Under the pieces are notes generated by a model. The model saw nothing but the letters and a program-made list of their open reading frames with translations. It searched no databases and was not told the origin of the DNA. Below are positions 13,191 through 26,423 of a stretch of 64,000 nucleotides of DNA, piece by piece (position 1 is the stretch's first letter; each line of letters starts with the position of its first letter). This stretch comes from Lithospermum erythrorhizon. Taxonomy: Eukaryota; Streptophyta; Magnoliopsida; Boraginales; Boraginaceae. Where the stretch lies: NCBI GenBank assembly GCA_019722365.1, contig JADFUC010000089.1, positions 1 to 64,000 on the forward strand, read 5' to 3'. A program made the translations under genes and the position numbers.

Positions 13191-13513
13191 CGTATCACGC
13201 AGGGAAGGAGAGAGTCGCTTTAACCACAATCATCCCGCGTATAGAGGATTATGTTCTAATACTCGAGTCACCTCAAAGTCACGTAACTCGGTGACGCTTA
13301 CGGCGACTATTCTTTTCTAACTGCAAGCAATGTCAATAGCTAAAATATCTCGCTGATATCATCGATCCTGGCGCGAAGGCCCGCGAGGAAATCGTAAGTG
13401 CAGGCAAAGATACGGAGATAACGATTGCCGACAAGGCCGCGAAATACAACGATTCAGAATAGTACCCAATCTGGCAGTGCGCAAGGCCGCAATCGAAATT
13501 CCGGCAAGGCGCG

Positions 13514-15930
13514 TGTAATAAGCTGCGTTCGCTGCAAATATTATGTGATAGTATATAGGTTTTCTAGGTGCAGGTATTTTGGGGTGATATTAAAAATTTC
13601 GAAGTTAGTGAGTGGAGAATTGACAATCAAATTGAATTGGTGGTATATTTCGATTTGTGATTGGGACAGGAGATAGTATAATAATTGGGTATGTAAATCA
13701 TATTCCAGAGATGAATATAGAGATGGTAATGTCATATTTAGAATAACAAAGTGGAATGTGAGCAGAATGGAACTTAAATTCTTCCCCTACAAATATCCCT
13801 TTCTGCAGCTATCTTTATCACCGTAATTCACTCTTCTTTTCCTCTTTGGCGAAATTTAGCTTCCCCCATAAAATTTTCTTCCATTCTAAGCCGATTATGA
13901 AACTTAGCTCGAATCAAGTGGTGGATTTGTTTTACCATAAATACGTCACCGTCATATCTAAATTAAGATTATATAAAATCTTTGAAGATAATTTAGCTGA
14001 GTTTTGAAGAGTTAGCTTTTATAGGATTTTTATTGACTTTTAGATCTGAATTATTATAGTGAGAAATATTCTCATATGTATCGTATGGGGATTACGGTGT
14101 TTAGTGATTATTGGGGTTAGAAAGTGGTATAAGTTGAGGGTTGACTTTTATTGACTTTTCTTATTCTTTAAATTGTAATATGAGGTTAGAGACTTTAATA
14201 TAGTTGTTTTGGGTATAAAATTATTGTTTGGATGGATATAGGTAGAGATTAGGTTGAAAGTTACAAGGAGAAAGTTAGTATAGAATTTAAAGTTTGAATT
14301 GGAGTTGTATTTAATGGATTAATTAGTTGTCAATTGATTTGTTCGATTGATTAGAATGTGCTTAAAGAGATATTGTGTTGTGGTAATAAGGAGATGACCG
14401 AATATTGAGATTTTACGAAGTTAGCGATTAGAAATGTAGTTATGTTTGGAATATTTAAAGTGCTTATACGATCTTGGGGATAGGATGATTGCTAAGGGGG
14501 TTGTAAATTTGAATTGTGAGGCATTAATTTATAACACTACTTGATTTTATAGATGTTAGAGAGTTTATTCTCACCACGAGGATGTGTTATAATGTATAAT
14601 TTCTTTGGAGCCAGGTTGAGCACGGATGGATTGTAGCGAGGGCAGCCCTAGGTCATCATTCACGCTTTTGGAAGCTCAGGGGTGAGTACAAATCTCACGA
14701 TAGGGACCTTTTCGTATATATTATGTTATATATTTTTGCGTAACAACATTCTTGAGATTTATTTTGATATGTGTATTGTGCTGATTATGATTCATATTAT
14801 GAAATAATTGAGATTATGATTAAATATTATGTGTAAATTCGATTTATGATTCATATGATGAAATAATTGAGATTATGGTATTATTATGAATAAAATTGAG
14901 ATTATAGTTGTATTATGAGATAGTTGAATATGATTGTTATGAGATTGTGTGTGTGTGTTGTGTGTGGGCTGTGTCTTTGTGTGTGTGGTATGTCTTGAGA
15001 TGCTTTAGTTGCCTTGTGTGTTATTTCTTGAATGATGGTGACCCGGCCGGGAGGTTAACTTAAATGTGCATATTGTGTGGGAGTAGCCCAGGTGGATTCG
15101 GGAGGTTTGGTGTGATATGCGCGTTGGAAGGGGTGTAGCACCGGTCGGGAGGATGGAGGTGGAGGCCTCGTCGATTATGTGGAGGGGTGGATTCCTCGTA
15201 TGTGTATTATTTGGAGGTGGATTCTGTGTGTGTATTTGGGTGGATTCCCTCGTATGTGTATTATTTGCGGAGGTGGATTCCTCGTTTGATTACTTTGTGT
15301 CTTGAAATTTGTTTTTCCTTAAATGAATATATGCATTTGTTGTGATTTATAAAGTGTTATGTGATATTGTATGAGATAACTGTGTGATTTGTGAGCGATT
15401 ATTTATTGTGTAACTTTGGTTAATGTATAAGCATATGTTATATATATAAGTATGAATATAATGCTTGATGGGATCGGAAATGCGTGATATTTGCCATTAT
15501 TTCGAGCAATAGGCGACTCCTGTCTACACTGGGCGGGCGTTTTATGCACAGGTTCTAAGGGGTTGATCGTTAGGGGTTGTCGAGAAGGCATTGATAGAGG
15601 CTGCGGATTGAAGATCATAGATGAGGCGGTGGTGGTATGGGAATTCCTCGTCGGTCGTTTACTTTGTTGTTGTCGGTTGTATATTGTTAGGCATTGTATT
15701 GTATTTCATTGAGAGATGCAGTTGCCCGTACTTTCCACTATGTTGTATTTTAGTTTCTTGTGTATCTTTGAGTTGTCATTAAGGTGGAATTGTATTATGT
15801 TATTCGTTGTTTTATTGTATATGTTGTTAGTTGCTTGCGATGGACAAAAGTGCTTATTTTTTATTATTATTAATGTCAAATGAAATCTTTTTATGTTCTA
15901 ATTGATGGTGGCTACATTATGCAGATTGTT
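13514..15930 (+). repeat. Tekay/Del-like LTR, inverted relative to the 5.3-7.7 kb copy
   Basis: The whole block is a diverged reverse complement of 5275-7722. Matching landmarks include 'gatagtatataggttttc' at the left end, a block near 13860-13900 with 'aaattttcttccattct', the segment 'gtgagtacaaatctcacgat' near 14684, AT-rich 'attatgattcatattatga' repeats near 14790, the minisatellite, and 'aatgtcaaatgaaatctttt' near 15870. It begins with 'tgtaataagc', similar to the usual TGTAATA start of this group. Just left of it, 'cgaaattccggcaaggcgcg' may be a damaged polypurine end. Whether it is a solo LTR or one end of a broken element cannot be decided. Confidence 0.65.
15088..15290 (+). repeat. 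Minisatellite, inverted counterpart of the 5.96-6.09 kb array
   Basis: 'ggtggattc' recurs at about 15091, 15186, 15216, 15239 and 15272, with 'ctcgtatgtgtattatttg' spacers in the later units. This is the reverse complement of the 30-bp unit in the other LTR. The first unit lies apart from the rest. Confidence 0.75.
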
Positions 15931-16009
15931 GATAATGCGCCGGGCGGCCAGGCTTTGGGCGGAGTCGTGCACTTGCGGAAACACTTAAGAACATAAGTTG
16001 AGAATTCAA

Positions 16010-17575
16010 GCTATTCTTTACCTCGAAGCAAATCTTAGCGCGTATGATATCATGACATGAATCGAAATCAAAAACTATCTTCTGATATGAATTATAATCG
16101 CGATTATCGTAATATAAATCAACGTCTCAATTATCTCGTAGCTATGAATCATATGCAATTATCTCGTAATACCGTCGCCAATCACTTTCAATGTGTCAAA
16201 AATAGTTCCTTTGACAAAACAGGCAAAATATAGAGACATAATATATATGAAGAAGGGTTCCATTAAATTGAAATTTGTACTCATTTTAGTTATGATAAAA
16301 GAAACTTCGAGTAATCGGTGCCTTTTCCGTTAAAATCTAATCAAAAGCAGCAGAAAGAAAAAAATTCTTTGCTTCCTTGTGATTTTAACCACCATGTTAA
16401 TTAAACTACGACTTTGACCCGTTTTGTTATAAATCGACAACTTAAGTATAGATTACTAATTATGTTTTGATAACCGTTAAAATGAAAAATTTCAACTATC
16501 GACTAAATCCATGATCGACTGACATAGCAAAATACGGCGTTTTCGGCAATTTCAATCAGCGATATATCAACTTTTCCATTAATCAAACCCGTTTCTATGA
16601 CCTCGAATCCCAGCTTGCGTTCTTTACTCAAAATCTTAAAAACTAATTTCAGCGTATATTAACTTGAAACAGCACAATACTCGTAATTTAAACTCGAAAA
16701 CAATCATGATAGCGATTAGATAACGTATTTATCTTATCAGCCACATTTTAGAAAAGTCGGCCCAAAATCAGCTCAGAAATCGGCTATTTATAAGCGACAA
16801 CTACACTTGAATATCGATTATAAACCAACTCTTATATTACCAATCTAAGCTGAAACAATAATTATGACTTCAATAATATCATAAAAATCGAAGTCAACCC
16901 AAAATTCCAAAATCCAGCATGACCCTAAAGCGTCCGAAATTTCACATCAAACCACGATATTTGACTCGAGAATAACTAATTTAGAACTTGAGAATCGATT
17001 GGGCCTTGATAAAAATCGAATTACGAAAAAGTGACTAAAAAGTCGGCTCGGCGATCTCCCAGAAATATTCAACAAGATCGAACCTTTTTACCTTGAAGCA
17101 GCAGGGGCGATGAGAGAACAAAATTTGGTCAGCTTGAGAGTTGGAGGAAAATTGAAGAAGAAGAATCTAAAGAAAATGAGAAGCTCTTGGCATATCCGCT
17201 TCCGCGGCGATGCGGGAATAAAGGAATGGATTTGTTTTGGTTTGGGCTTATGTTGAAGCTTATATAAGTGATGGGTTGGCCCAATAGTCAACGGTGGAAA
17301 CACAGAACATTTATTAAATAAAATCTTCTCGTTTTGACTTATCTGACGACTAAATTCGGCTTGTCGACATTTCTACGCTCAAATTATATTACCGCCCCAA
17401 ATAATATCATTTTTCATTCATTCTGACTTTAAAATTTTAAATACCGAAATGTACTGCAACGGACGATTCGTTGTATTTTCAACTATTGACTTGAAATTTT
17501 TTATTTCCCTCAAAATAATCCTTAGAAGCTAGTATAATATTCACGGTAATATTAGTGCGGAGCGAGGTATTCACG
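16010..17575 (-). repeat. Truncated Tekay/Del-like LTR
   Basis: The block has the same orientation as 5275-7722. It starts mid-LTR with 'tgatatcatgacatgaatcg' and the 'gattatcgtaatataaatca' repeats seen near 6300-6430. It then has 'gaaatttgtactca' near 16270 and an A/G-rich stretch near 17100-17200 that corresponds to about 7320-7450. Divergence is higher than between the other copies. The minisatellite half is missing, so the copy is cut at its left end, next to the oppositely oriented LTR. Confidence 0.5.
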
Positions 17576-17939
17576 GATGTCATATTTAATATGGACACCT
17601 ACACATTTTCATCTATGTATCAGGTGATTCTGATTGAAGGAATGTTGTTATGCTCTTCTTTTAAAACATGATGTTTTGAATAATAATAAATGATTAGGTG
17701 ATCTTTGTGAAAATGACTTTATGAAGACTTGAGTTGTCTTTGCAAGGTAAAGGCGGAGTCGACTCTTCTTGAGCGTGATAGGAGGTTCGTTAATCTTGAT
17801 TTAGTTTGTATATTCGATGGAAAATATGCATATTTGAATAAAACTTTAAACGGAAAATAGCATACCGGGGATCAATTTTAATTGTCATAAAATCATATCT
17901 AAATAATATATAGCAATATATTATCTGAAAATCTTGGAT
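17576..17939. other. Unclassified spacer
   Basis: No gene, RNA or repeat could be supported here. The sequence is AT-rich and lies between the truncated Tekay LTR and a copia-like LTR. Confidence 0.4.
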
Positions 17940-18790
17940 TAGCCAGCGGAAAATTCACCGACAACCTTACTGGCACCGTTGAATTCGATATGAAGCCCCT
18001 TGAGTGGCAATGCCTTAGTGGATCCCTTTGAAAGGTTTGAATCGTATACTTGAGTTTGCTAGAGCGTTTGGAATGTCGAGACGATAGAAAATCAAATGAA
18101 ACATTTTTTCAAGTTTCACGCTTGAAAATTCTCGACTTCAAATATGTGGAGGGTAGAAAATACTTTCATGATTATGTTTTTACGATATATTATTAACCTA
18201 ATACATCCACATTTATAGGCTCTCGTTAATTAGCAAAAATTAAAGCCAGAATAGTTAATGAGTCGACTGTTAATTTAAACTAACTTTCGTTAAGTAAAAT
18301 TACTACTAACCAGTTATTAACAACTTTCAGTAACTATTTAAATAATTAAAGCGACAAGTTAATTGTTCGAGTTCATCCATTGATAATTTTGCATTATAGT
18401 GTATATTACCCGATTGAAATTTTATTGATTCTGATTAATTTCTCAATTTACCAAATATAGTTTAATTTCATACATGAATGATAATTCAACGCGTCATTAT
18501 ATGTAATGTGACCTTACAGGCTCGGATAATAGTAGTCGTATGATCTAATATAATTGATCGTTATTATTATTATAACGATTATGCATGGGATCTGCTTGAT
18601 CGGCATAATTCCTGATATTATCATGAGGTCCGACTAGTAATTACAATTACTATTATTGAAAACTTAGTTTTAGTAATCTCGTTTAACTAAACTGGTGAAT
18701 TGTAGTACTTAGTCCCAGTAATTATCGCGGCGGGCATAATTATTGATACGATATTCATTGATTTCCCGACATATTCATACAAGTCAATCA
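17940..18790 (+). repeat. LTR-like direct repeat, left copy
   Basis: This block and 21060-21910 share an ordered series of landmarks: 'tttgctagagc', 'gttaatttaaactaac'-type runs, 'tttaatttcatacatgaa', 'caggctcg(g)ataatagta', 'ttattattataacgatta' and 'cgcggcgggc'. The direct orientation and similar order suggest an LTR pair of a copia-like element. Termini are not readable, and the strand is nominal. Confidence 0.5.
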
Positions 18791-21059
18791 AGGATATAAG
18801 TCATTGAATGATACACCAAAATTGATAAGAGTATGGGGAGGACCATATAAATACTATCAAATTCTGAATTAAGTATCATCGACATGAGTAATGTATTATC
18901 CAAAGAATGAGACATCATTCTGATCTTAAAGACGTACTTGCTAAGATATGTAAGTAAAGAATTGTGTTTAATGAAGTTAAATACAATGAAGCGAAATCTT
19001 TCAATTTAGAGCATACCAAAATAATTTTCATTCTAAAGCTATATATGTCATTAGTTGAGTATTCTGATAAGGATTGTGTTTAATGTGGTTTGAGACACAA
19101 AAAGTAAAATAATTTCACATGCTCGAAAGTTGTTGCACTACCTTTAAAATTAAATTTATTCATACTTGACTATGAGACAACTCGAGAGTTATGTTTAATA
19201 AACAAACTTTAAAGCGTCACAATATGGATACGTTAGTATTATGTCCTTTGAAGTAGACATAATTAACGCGGGATCCCGATGTTGAGATTATAATAGGTGT
19301 GTACATAACTAGGAGGAAAGCTGACATTTATTTCTGCTACTATAGAATTGCGATTCATTGTGTATATATAGTATCTTCGTTATGAAGTATAAAGGTGGAA
19401 GTGAATATATGGCTTGAATGTATTCGAGTGGCTCTTTTAGGAGACACCCGATCTAGTATTGAAAACTTTTCGATTATATCGAGGATGGTATTCGATGCGA
19501 TACTAAGCAAATGCGAATCTGGTAGCAGTATGAATAAATCATGCTCGATGAATGACATAAAGATCGTTTAAGTGAATAAATAAATATGGAACTTACTCGA
19601 ATTACATACATATGGTGATTCGTGACGGTCGTATATTTTAAATCAAATAAACAAATAGTCCATGAATGAACTTTTAGCGGACATTTGGTTGTGATGTCGT
19701 ATTTACGCGTATTAAATTTGATTATTTGTTTTCGTATCTATTTAAACCTTTTCTCGTTGTTATTCACGCGTGTTGCGGCGTATGCGTTTAAAACAAGTGG
19801 TCTAAGGGAATGTTCTAAGTAATGATCGATGATGATGGATCGCAAACAGATGCGTAAACGAACAAAATAAAGGGAAAGTGATTATACTAGCGATATAAGT
19901 TGTATGCGGGGATTGAAAATTGATGGAGTTAGAATCTTGATCTTGACATTTGATTGAAATAAAAAAGGTTCAAGAGTGAAGATGAACGCCTTGGAGTTAA
20001 AATTAAAGATAAGTAGGAGCGTAACTACATATCGTGTATAGCGTAGTAATTACTAAAGGAATCCTCTTCTGACCATGAAAGGTATGTTAGTGAATTAATT
20101 TTGCACATCTGTGAACCCAAGTAGATATATATTTCTATGTTATATAAGTCATGAAATATATGTAAGTATATATGACATTTGCTTGTTAAAAGGCACACGA
20201 GACAACTTCTACAGTAGAGGTCGATTCCATGAAATGGGACCTGTTGTGAAGTGATTGGAATCTATTACATGATGATATGATTCACTTGGTATGCTATGTC
20301 AGGATGAAGTATGTTATGCATCGTGAGCCATGACATAGCTGCAATTCCGTAATAGGAATTGTGTGGTTTTACTAAAAGGTATTCTCGTGGGTTATAAGAT
20401 AAGAACTAAATGTGAGAATAGTGTCATGTAGACGGTTATGCCGTCACGGAACATTAGCCAACTAATTCATTAATGGGGTGAGTCTAGTATACTCGGAGGA
20501 AATGAAGCTAAAAAGCTTTGGACTCGGTATTACAAACGACAAATCGATTTAAGATTGTTAAGAATATGCGTTTATTACTTAGCGGATGTGTTTTATGCTT
20601 CGGTTGTGTTGTAAACCTTGTTAGAATCTGGTAACAGATTTTATTTGTGATAAAATACCAAATTCATACATCGGATCCTGAAATGATATAAATTAATCTA
20701 AAAATCATATAATGACTTATATGAATGCGCTTACTTGACTCGCAGGAGTCGAATACGTTAATGGGCAGTGAAGCCTCACTTGAGCCGCGGGTGCTCCGGC
20801 CCAGCGTTTTGTCACCGCTCACGTGCTCCAGAGAAGCTTCAGGTGGGTCGCCCCGTCCCCAAGGAGTACCCCGAGGTCAGCGCGACATGATGGAGTTAGC
20901 ATAGGATGAGCTTAGAAGAAAGAAGATGCGTCTTGATGGTATAAGTAGTACCCGATCAAATCTTATCCAAGCATGCTCCTTGCGCCTTGCAATACATTTT
21001 TGCGGTCGGGTATTACAATGAATACGAGAGTACTTACAGCGATGCCGACAAAGTCTATC
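18791..21059. mobile_element. Interior between the two LTR-like copies
   Basis: About 2.3 kb separates the two copies. No gag or pol motif could be read in any frame; the only frame above 60 codons (19355-19558, minus) matches nothing. A GC-rich patch near 20760-20890 stands out from the AT-rich surroundings. The pair may be a non-autonomous element or two independent solo LTRs. Confidence 0.3.
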
Positions 21060-21910
21060 TCCCGAAATCTTTCCACCGAAGCCTCATTTTGTGAATTTCA
21101 TTGTTGGTGAAACTGATGTAGTGCCTCTAGTTAGTCAGCGCAGGGGAGAGGTTGAATCCTACATTTGCGTCTGCTAGAACATGGATTGAATTGGATGAAA
21201 AATCAAGAGAAGAATTTTTTAAATTATTCTCTTGATATTTCGGCCATTAGAGAGGAAGAGGAGGAGGCTAGCTTTTGTTTTCATCTCATAAAAACTTATG
21301 ATGAAAACTGTAAAGCAGCTTATATGGAGTCGAACTGAAAAATCTTGAATAAGCTTGGCCGAGAGCGGGGGCCAGATTCAAAATTTAAATTAATAGGTAA
21401 GTAAAATTAAACAACTAACAAAAGAGTTGTTAATAGTAACCTTGAGTTACTAACAAGCTCGACTTAACTATCGAATTAATTCAATTATTAATTAATTAAT
21501 TCGAGATTAAATCAATTTATATTTTACATTATCAAATGTAAAAATCTCAGTGAATATTAGATTGATTAAATCAACTACCGATTTAGCAAATGTAGTTTTA
21601 ATTTCATACATGAAATATAATTCCAACGTCCTTTGTATGTGTGACGCCCAGGCTCGAGATAATAGTAAGTTTGTATAATAATAATAATCACCCGATTACT
21701 ATTATTATAGCGATTAATGAAGTAAGATACATGATTGCTCGTAGCCGGCAAATTATCCTTGAGAACCAGCGCTAGTAATATCTGATTGCTAGGTGAACAC
21801 AGTTCTAATGGCGCGTTTAACGGCCGGTAAATGAATTGACCACTTATGATTGTCGCGGCGGGCGCAATAAAAGGGAATCGATTTTAGATTTGATTTCCAG
21901 CGCTCCGATT
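21060..21910 (+). repeat. LTR-like direct repeat, right copy
   Basis: See the left copy at 17940 for the shared landmarks. Here the motif 'tttaatttcatacatgaaa' lies near 21597 and 'caggctcgagataatagtaa' near 21650. Many indels separate the two copies. The right end is unclear because weak similarity may run on. Confidence 0.5.
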
Positions 21911-23133
21911 GCCGTTGGGCCGATTGCAAGTATAATTTCTTTATCCACTTGCGATCTACAGTAAGTAGAATAACCATAAAAAGTGTGTCATGAAGCGCTG
22001 ACTTTCTTTGCCGGTATGAGGCGGAATAAGCATTTATGGCGTCCGCTTAAACTAATCGGTACAGCTGCGTGAAAGGCACGAGATCTTTCACTTGTATATC
22101 GAGGCGGATAAATCCTCCCGATATATCAACATCTATCGTTATGCTACATTTTGTGTGACCCAGCGTATGCGTTACTATAATCCCAGCTTGGCGAGGCGTT
22201 TGAGTGTAGTCAAGAAATCTGGAGCTTATATAAGCAACGAGATAGTTATATATCGTAGGTCTAAGAGGTATCGAACCTAAAATTCTAAACAAAAATATCA
22301 TAGGACATAGATATACATATCTTACATGAATTCGTTTGATCATTACGGCTCTCCCCGGTCATTATGATGGCGAGTCGCGGTATTGATCTGGTTGTGCGGG
22401 TTAGCGTGATGCGTCTTGATGATGTCGAAATGCCATCTTTAGTCGTATGATGTTTATGCATACAGCTTCATCGGCGTCGACTGAGGCAGCACAGGTATCC
22501 TATGTTTTAGGCTTGAAGAGGTGTAATCAACAATTCCATGTTGCCTCTACAGAAAACATAGACTAACTTTAAAGATTTAACTTTTTATTTCATCGAATCT
22601 GATACGTGTATATTATATATTTCATGTGAAATAAATAATGTATAGCTTATATAGACGAATCACGCGTTCATGTAGTTTTAGTTAACAATGATTAAAACAC
22701 AAAGGAACTTTGTTTAATTTATTATAACTTATTCAGGAAAGTAAAGATAGGCCAGGCTACATTTGAAGCTTTGCGGCGTTGAGTTCGCCGTTCGCTTCGT
22801 GAAAACCAAACTTGGTTGAATCGGCTGAGGGAAGGATCACCGACTCAGGATGCGTACTTAAATCCATACATGGTCATTTTAAGCTCGCGTGACTTCTTGG
22901 GTAGAATTTCGGGACATGTAAAGAAAGCTAAAAGGATAAGTAGTTATAATCGCGTCCTTTATCGAAATACTAGTTCTGGCTCGGTCTTTACATTCGTCGA
23001 CCCGGTCTCTACGACGAGGAATCATTGATGACTAAGATTATCTGACAGTAAATGCCAGCGACTATGATCGAAATGGGTTCGACCAACTTCGGGGTTTTAT
23101 GGGTAGGTTATGATAGAAAGTGTTTTAGTATAA
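21911..23133. other. Unclassified region left of the Athila complex
   Basis: Frames at 22047-22343 (minus), 22092-22280 (plus) and 22816-23028 (plus) overlap each other or lack any recognisable motif. I see no gene here. The sequence changes into the Athila 3' noncoding repeat at about 23134. Confidence 0.4.
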
Positions 23134-25115
23134 AGTGTTTATTAGTTTTTCGTTTGTTTATCTGCTTATTTTTTAATTTTCAATTTTATGTTGGTGAAAT
23201 TTCGGTACTTTATTTTTAATTAAGGTTGTTATTGATTTGTTTTTAGTTATGTCTTTATTCTTGAAACTTTCCGTTTAAATGCGTTGTGTTCTGACGATTT
23301 TGATTTTTGTACAATTCTTTCTTTAATCGATTCGTTGTGTTTAGGCTTGATCTAGGATTAGGCATTTGTTTTAAGTATTTTTGAGCATTATTAAATAGTA
23401 ATTTATTTTACTGGATATTCGATGGCGATAATTAAGTCTGGTTTTCTATATAGAAGGATATTTCGTGGGTTGAATGGGTTACTTTTTCTGTTTGCCTTGT
23501 CATTCTTTAATCGATATATAGATTAAGTAATGCATTTATACAACGTGCTTCATTTGTTTATCGAATCTTGGCACATTAGTATTTGAGCGGAGTTTCGTGT
23601 GCCCACTAGACTCCCACAGCGTGTTTTAGGATCGGGGCGAATGTTGTTACGTAAAAGCTCGTCTGAAGGACGGAGATTGGATGCTGAGAGGACTTGTTAA
23701 AGGGCGGTTGTGCCGGGCTGGACTGAAGGATGTTGATGCCTCCCGTCCGCTTTCTTTCTTGATCTGGAATTAAGCCCAGCACTTGTCGGGGAAGTTTGCC
23801 AATACCACTTTATTTCGTATTTATGCATTGAGGCGATATGGCATTCGAGTGTAGAGATTAGCGCGTAATGATTGTCCTTAAGTATATGATAAGTTTAACG
23901 GATGAATTGGCGTATCTGGATCAATAGTAAATTGTATCGTTAGGTGATGATTTGTGCATGATTGATTGAGTTTTTTTTTGACTTGACATTAACTAGGCGT
24001 TGTAATGTTTTTGATTGGAAGTTTTAGTGGATAACTCTTGTTAGTGAATAATATACCACTACGCAGTGAGATTTTGTCTTTAATTTTATCTTTGGAGTTT
24101 CTTTAAATTGTGATACTCTATCATGTTTTGTATTCTTGAGAACTTGTTTTGAATCTACTACTCACCATTACACTTTGTCGTAAAAATGAGGAAGCGTTTA
24201 GGTTATAATCGCGTTATCTAAAAGGCTAACCCGATGTATTATCCACTAGTGGGCCAGCAGGCCTAAGTGACCTTTCTTTGTGATTCTACCGCACTTATAA
24301 GCCTATAAGCCTTATTTTTTACCATGTAGTCCCTCTTTGGGAGTGTGTAATTTTTGAATTAGCTATGTTGAATTGGGGGGCTTTTGTTAAGAGCTTGGAA
24401 GCCAATCAAGTGTGGGGGAAGGAGAAAACATTGGAAGGTGGAGGTTAAAAAAAAGAAAAAAAAAGTGTCGAAATGCATGGTAGAGAAATATGATCTCAAA
24501 GTGAAAAGAATTGTGTCTCGAAGCAATTATGAAAAGTGTCTTTGATGTTTATGGGTGTACTTCTATGAAAAAGAAAAAAAGAAAAAGAATATATGAATAA
24601 GTAATATGGCCAGTGAGGATGGTACTTAAATGAGATGTAGAATGTTGGGTTGAAGGTTGTAGTTGTTTTAGACATGCTCTTTTCAACATAAGTAATTGAG
24701 TTTCATATCTCCTCAGTATTAAAGTCAGGGAGCAAATATTTTTTCCTACCGCCGTACTAAGCACAGTCTGACCACATAAAAGACGCCCGATTTATGTGTC
24801 ATGCATTGATGGATTGATAGATATATAACCAAGCATACGGTAGAAACATTCATGATTCAGAGATTTGAGCGTAAATAGTAACCATTTAATACATTTGAGT
24901 GATGTGAGAAGTGAGAAATTTACTAAGCGAGGTGGTTTACTCCCGATGAATTGATGATATTCTGTTGCCCAAATTTAAGTAAGAAGAGCCATTACTCATG
25001 ATTGATTGTTGTTTGAGAACTCAATGATATATGAAGAACTTGAGATCCTTGGATGTTTAATTTGTCTGCATTTCTGTCTTTGCTTGAGGACAGAAAGAAC
25101 TTAAGTGTGGGGGGG
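23134..25115 (+). repeat. Extra copy of the Athila 3' noncoding region
   Basis: This 2-kb block is repeated at about 31033-33046 with many small indels. Examples of shared landmarks are 'ttcgttgtgtttaggcttga', 'tccttaagtatatgataagt', 'ccatgtagtccct', and the closing 'aacttaagtgtgggggg' polypurine tract. In a normal Athila element this region occurs once, between pol and the 3' LTR. Here it also precedes the 5' LTR, which implies a second, truncated element in tandem on the left that shares that LTR. Confidence 0.75.
25095..25115 (+). other. Athila-type polypurine tract (left copy)
   Basis: 'tgcttgaggaca' is followed by 'aagaacttaagtgtgggggg', then LTR start 'tgtgataagtg'. This is the usual Athila/Tat arrangement of a G-rich tract right before the 3' LTR. 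The same block recurs at 33012-33046. Confidence 0.75.
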
Positions 25116-26285
25116 TGTGATAAGTGTTTATTATATAGTGTTTTGAGGCCCAATTGCGTATAGGTGATGTTATTTTACCTTAATCGATATAAATTTGCAC
25201 TTGTTTTCGTTTTTATTTGAGTTTTAAGCCCGATTATCGGTTAAAGTAGGAAGGAATGGAACTTTTGAATTGAAGATATGAAATGATCCGCTAAAATTTA
25301 CATGAGTCATGATCAGAATAAAGTGATTCGGCCCGTTAATATTAGGTTATGGCAACCTATAAAAAGAGGAGGAGTTAAGGGAGTAAAAAAGGGATATCCT
25401 ACAGATTTCTAAAGAAAAGAAGTCACATCCATCTTTGGTACATTTGGAGTTTTGGGCGCACCAAAGGCCCAAGGAGAATTGGCTTAAAAACCCGATTAGA
25501 AGTTAATTACATGTACTTTTGAGGCAAGCGACGGAGTTGATTACTTTTAATTGGTTCGAATAATTTTAATTGAATATTGTGTTAAGGATGAATGCCATTA
25601 ATTTCATGTATTTATTTATGTCTTTTATTATGAATAATTTTATTATTAATCGGGACCATGATATAGTTAGTTGGATGATTTGATTTTCTTGGAGTTAATT
25701 TAATTCTAGTTTCATAATTCGATTATTGTGCATAATTAGTATTTAATATCTTGATATATCAATATTAAATCGTTCATATAAGTGATTAATTGCTAAGAAA
25801 TAGGGTTATCACTTAGGAATTATGTCCAGACACATGTTTCGAATTACCATATAGAGATATAGGTAATGCCATGTGCAATTTAATAAGCATATATGTTATT
25901 AAAAAAGATCTCCTATTTTAAGCTATCATAGAATATAGTTAGTTTCTTAGGGACTTAATTGAGTGGCGAGAAGTAATATCAATCGTATAGGAATGCTTTT
26001 GTTATGAACAATAAATGTACTAGGTGAGTTGAATCGGCGATCCGATGAAATCGTGTGTCTATTTATACTTGAATATTAAGTAAGATTCACTTTTTTGTGC
26101 ATTCATTTAGTATTAGCTAATTTTAATTGCTTAGTCAATTTAGTTAAATAGTCTAAAATTTAAAATTTACTCTTTAGTAGTATTAAGTTAATTAAAAGGG
26201 ATTAGAAAAGACCTAGTATTTAGTATATTGGAATTTGTGAGGCGATACTCGTTCTTATTAAATTTTATTACTTGACACGACCGGA
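25116..26285 (+). repeat. Athila-like LTR (left)
   Basis: It starts with TGTGATAAGTG right after the polypurine tract and ends in 'acttgacacgaccgg'. Its partner is 33047-34190. Inner landmarks are 'ttttaattggttcgaataat', 'ccattaatttcatgtattta', 'gaatcggcgatccgatgaaa' and 'gaatttgtgag(g/a)cgatac'. The length is about 1.16 kb. No standard primer-binding site follows; the sequence after the LTR is 'ataccgacccagcatc'. Confidence 0.8.
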
Positions 26286-26423
26286 TACCGACCCAGCATC
26301 TAAGTCCGAGTTGAAGCTTGACTGGGAAACTAAATTACGAGACTCGAGAAGAAGAAATATTTGAAAGTTCGTCTACCGTGGCCAATAATATTGATACGAC
26401 CCCGGCCGGATGCTTGGTGTTAA

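Larger units (their letters stand above)
7723..13513. other. Unclassified repeat-like intergenic DNA
   Basis: No coding gene could be supported here. Frames at 8762-8992, 10719-10964, 11822-12043 and 12761-13063 are short and match nothing I know. The texture (AT-rich, with abrupt CpG-rich patches) resembles the neighbouring retroelements, so it is probably old transposon sequence. Local structures are listed separately: hairpin repeats at 9.08-9.33 kb, a palindrome at 10.62 kb, an AT microsatellite at 12.26 kb and a minisatellite at 12.89-13.19 kb. Confidence 0.5.

Noticed and set aside
22047..22343. 98-codon minus frame and its opposite-strand partner
   Set aside because: Frames open on both strands over the same bases, with no domain in either; taken as chance.
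22816..23028. 70-codon plus frame left of the Athila complex
   Set aside because: No motif, no splice context, and it borders repeat DNA of poor quality.
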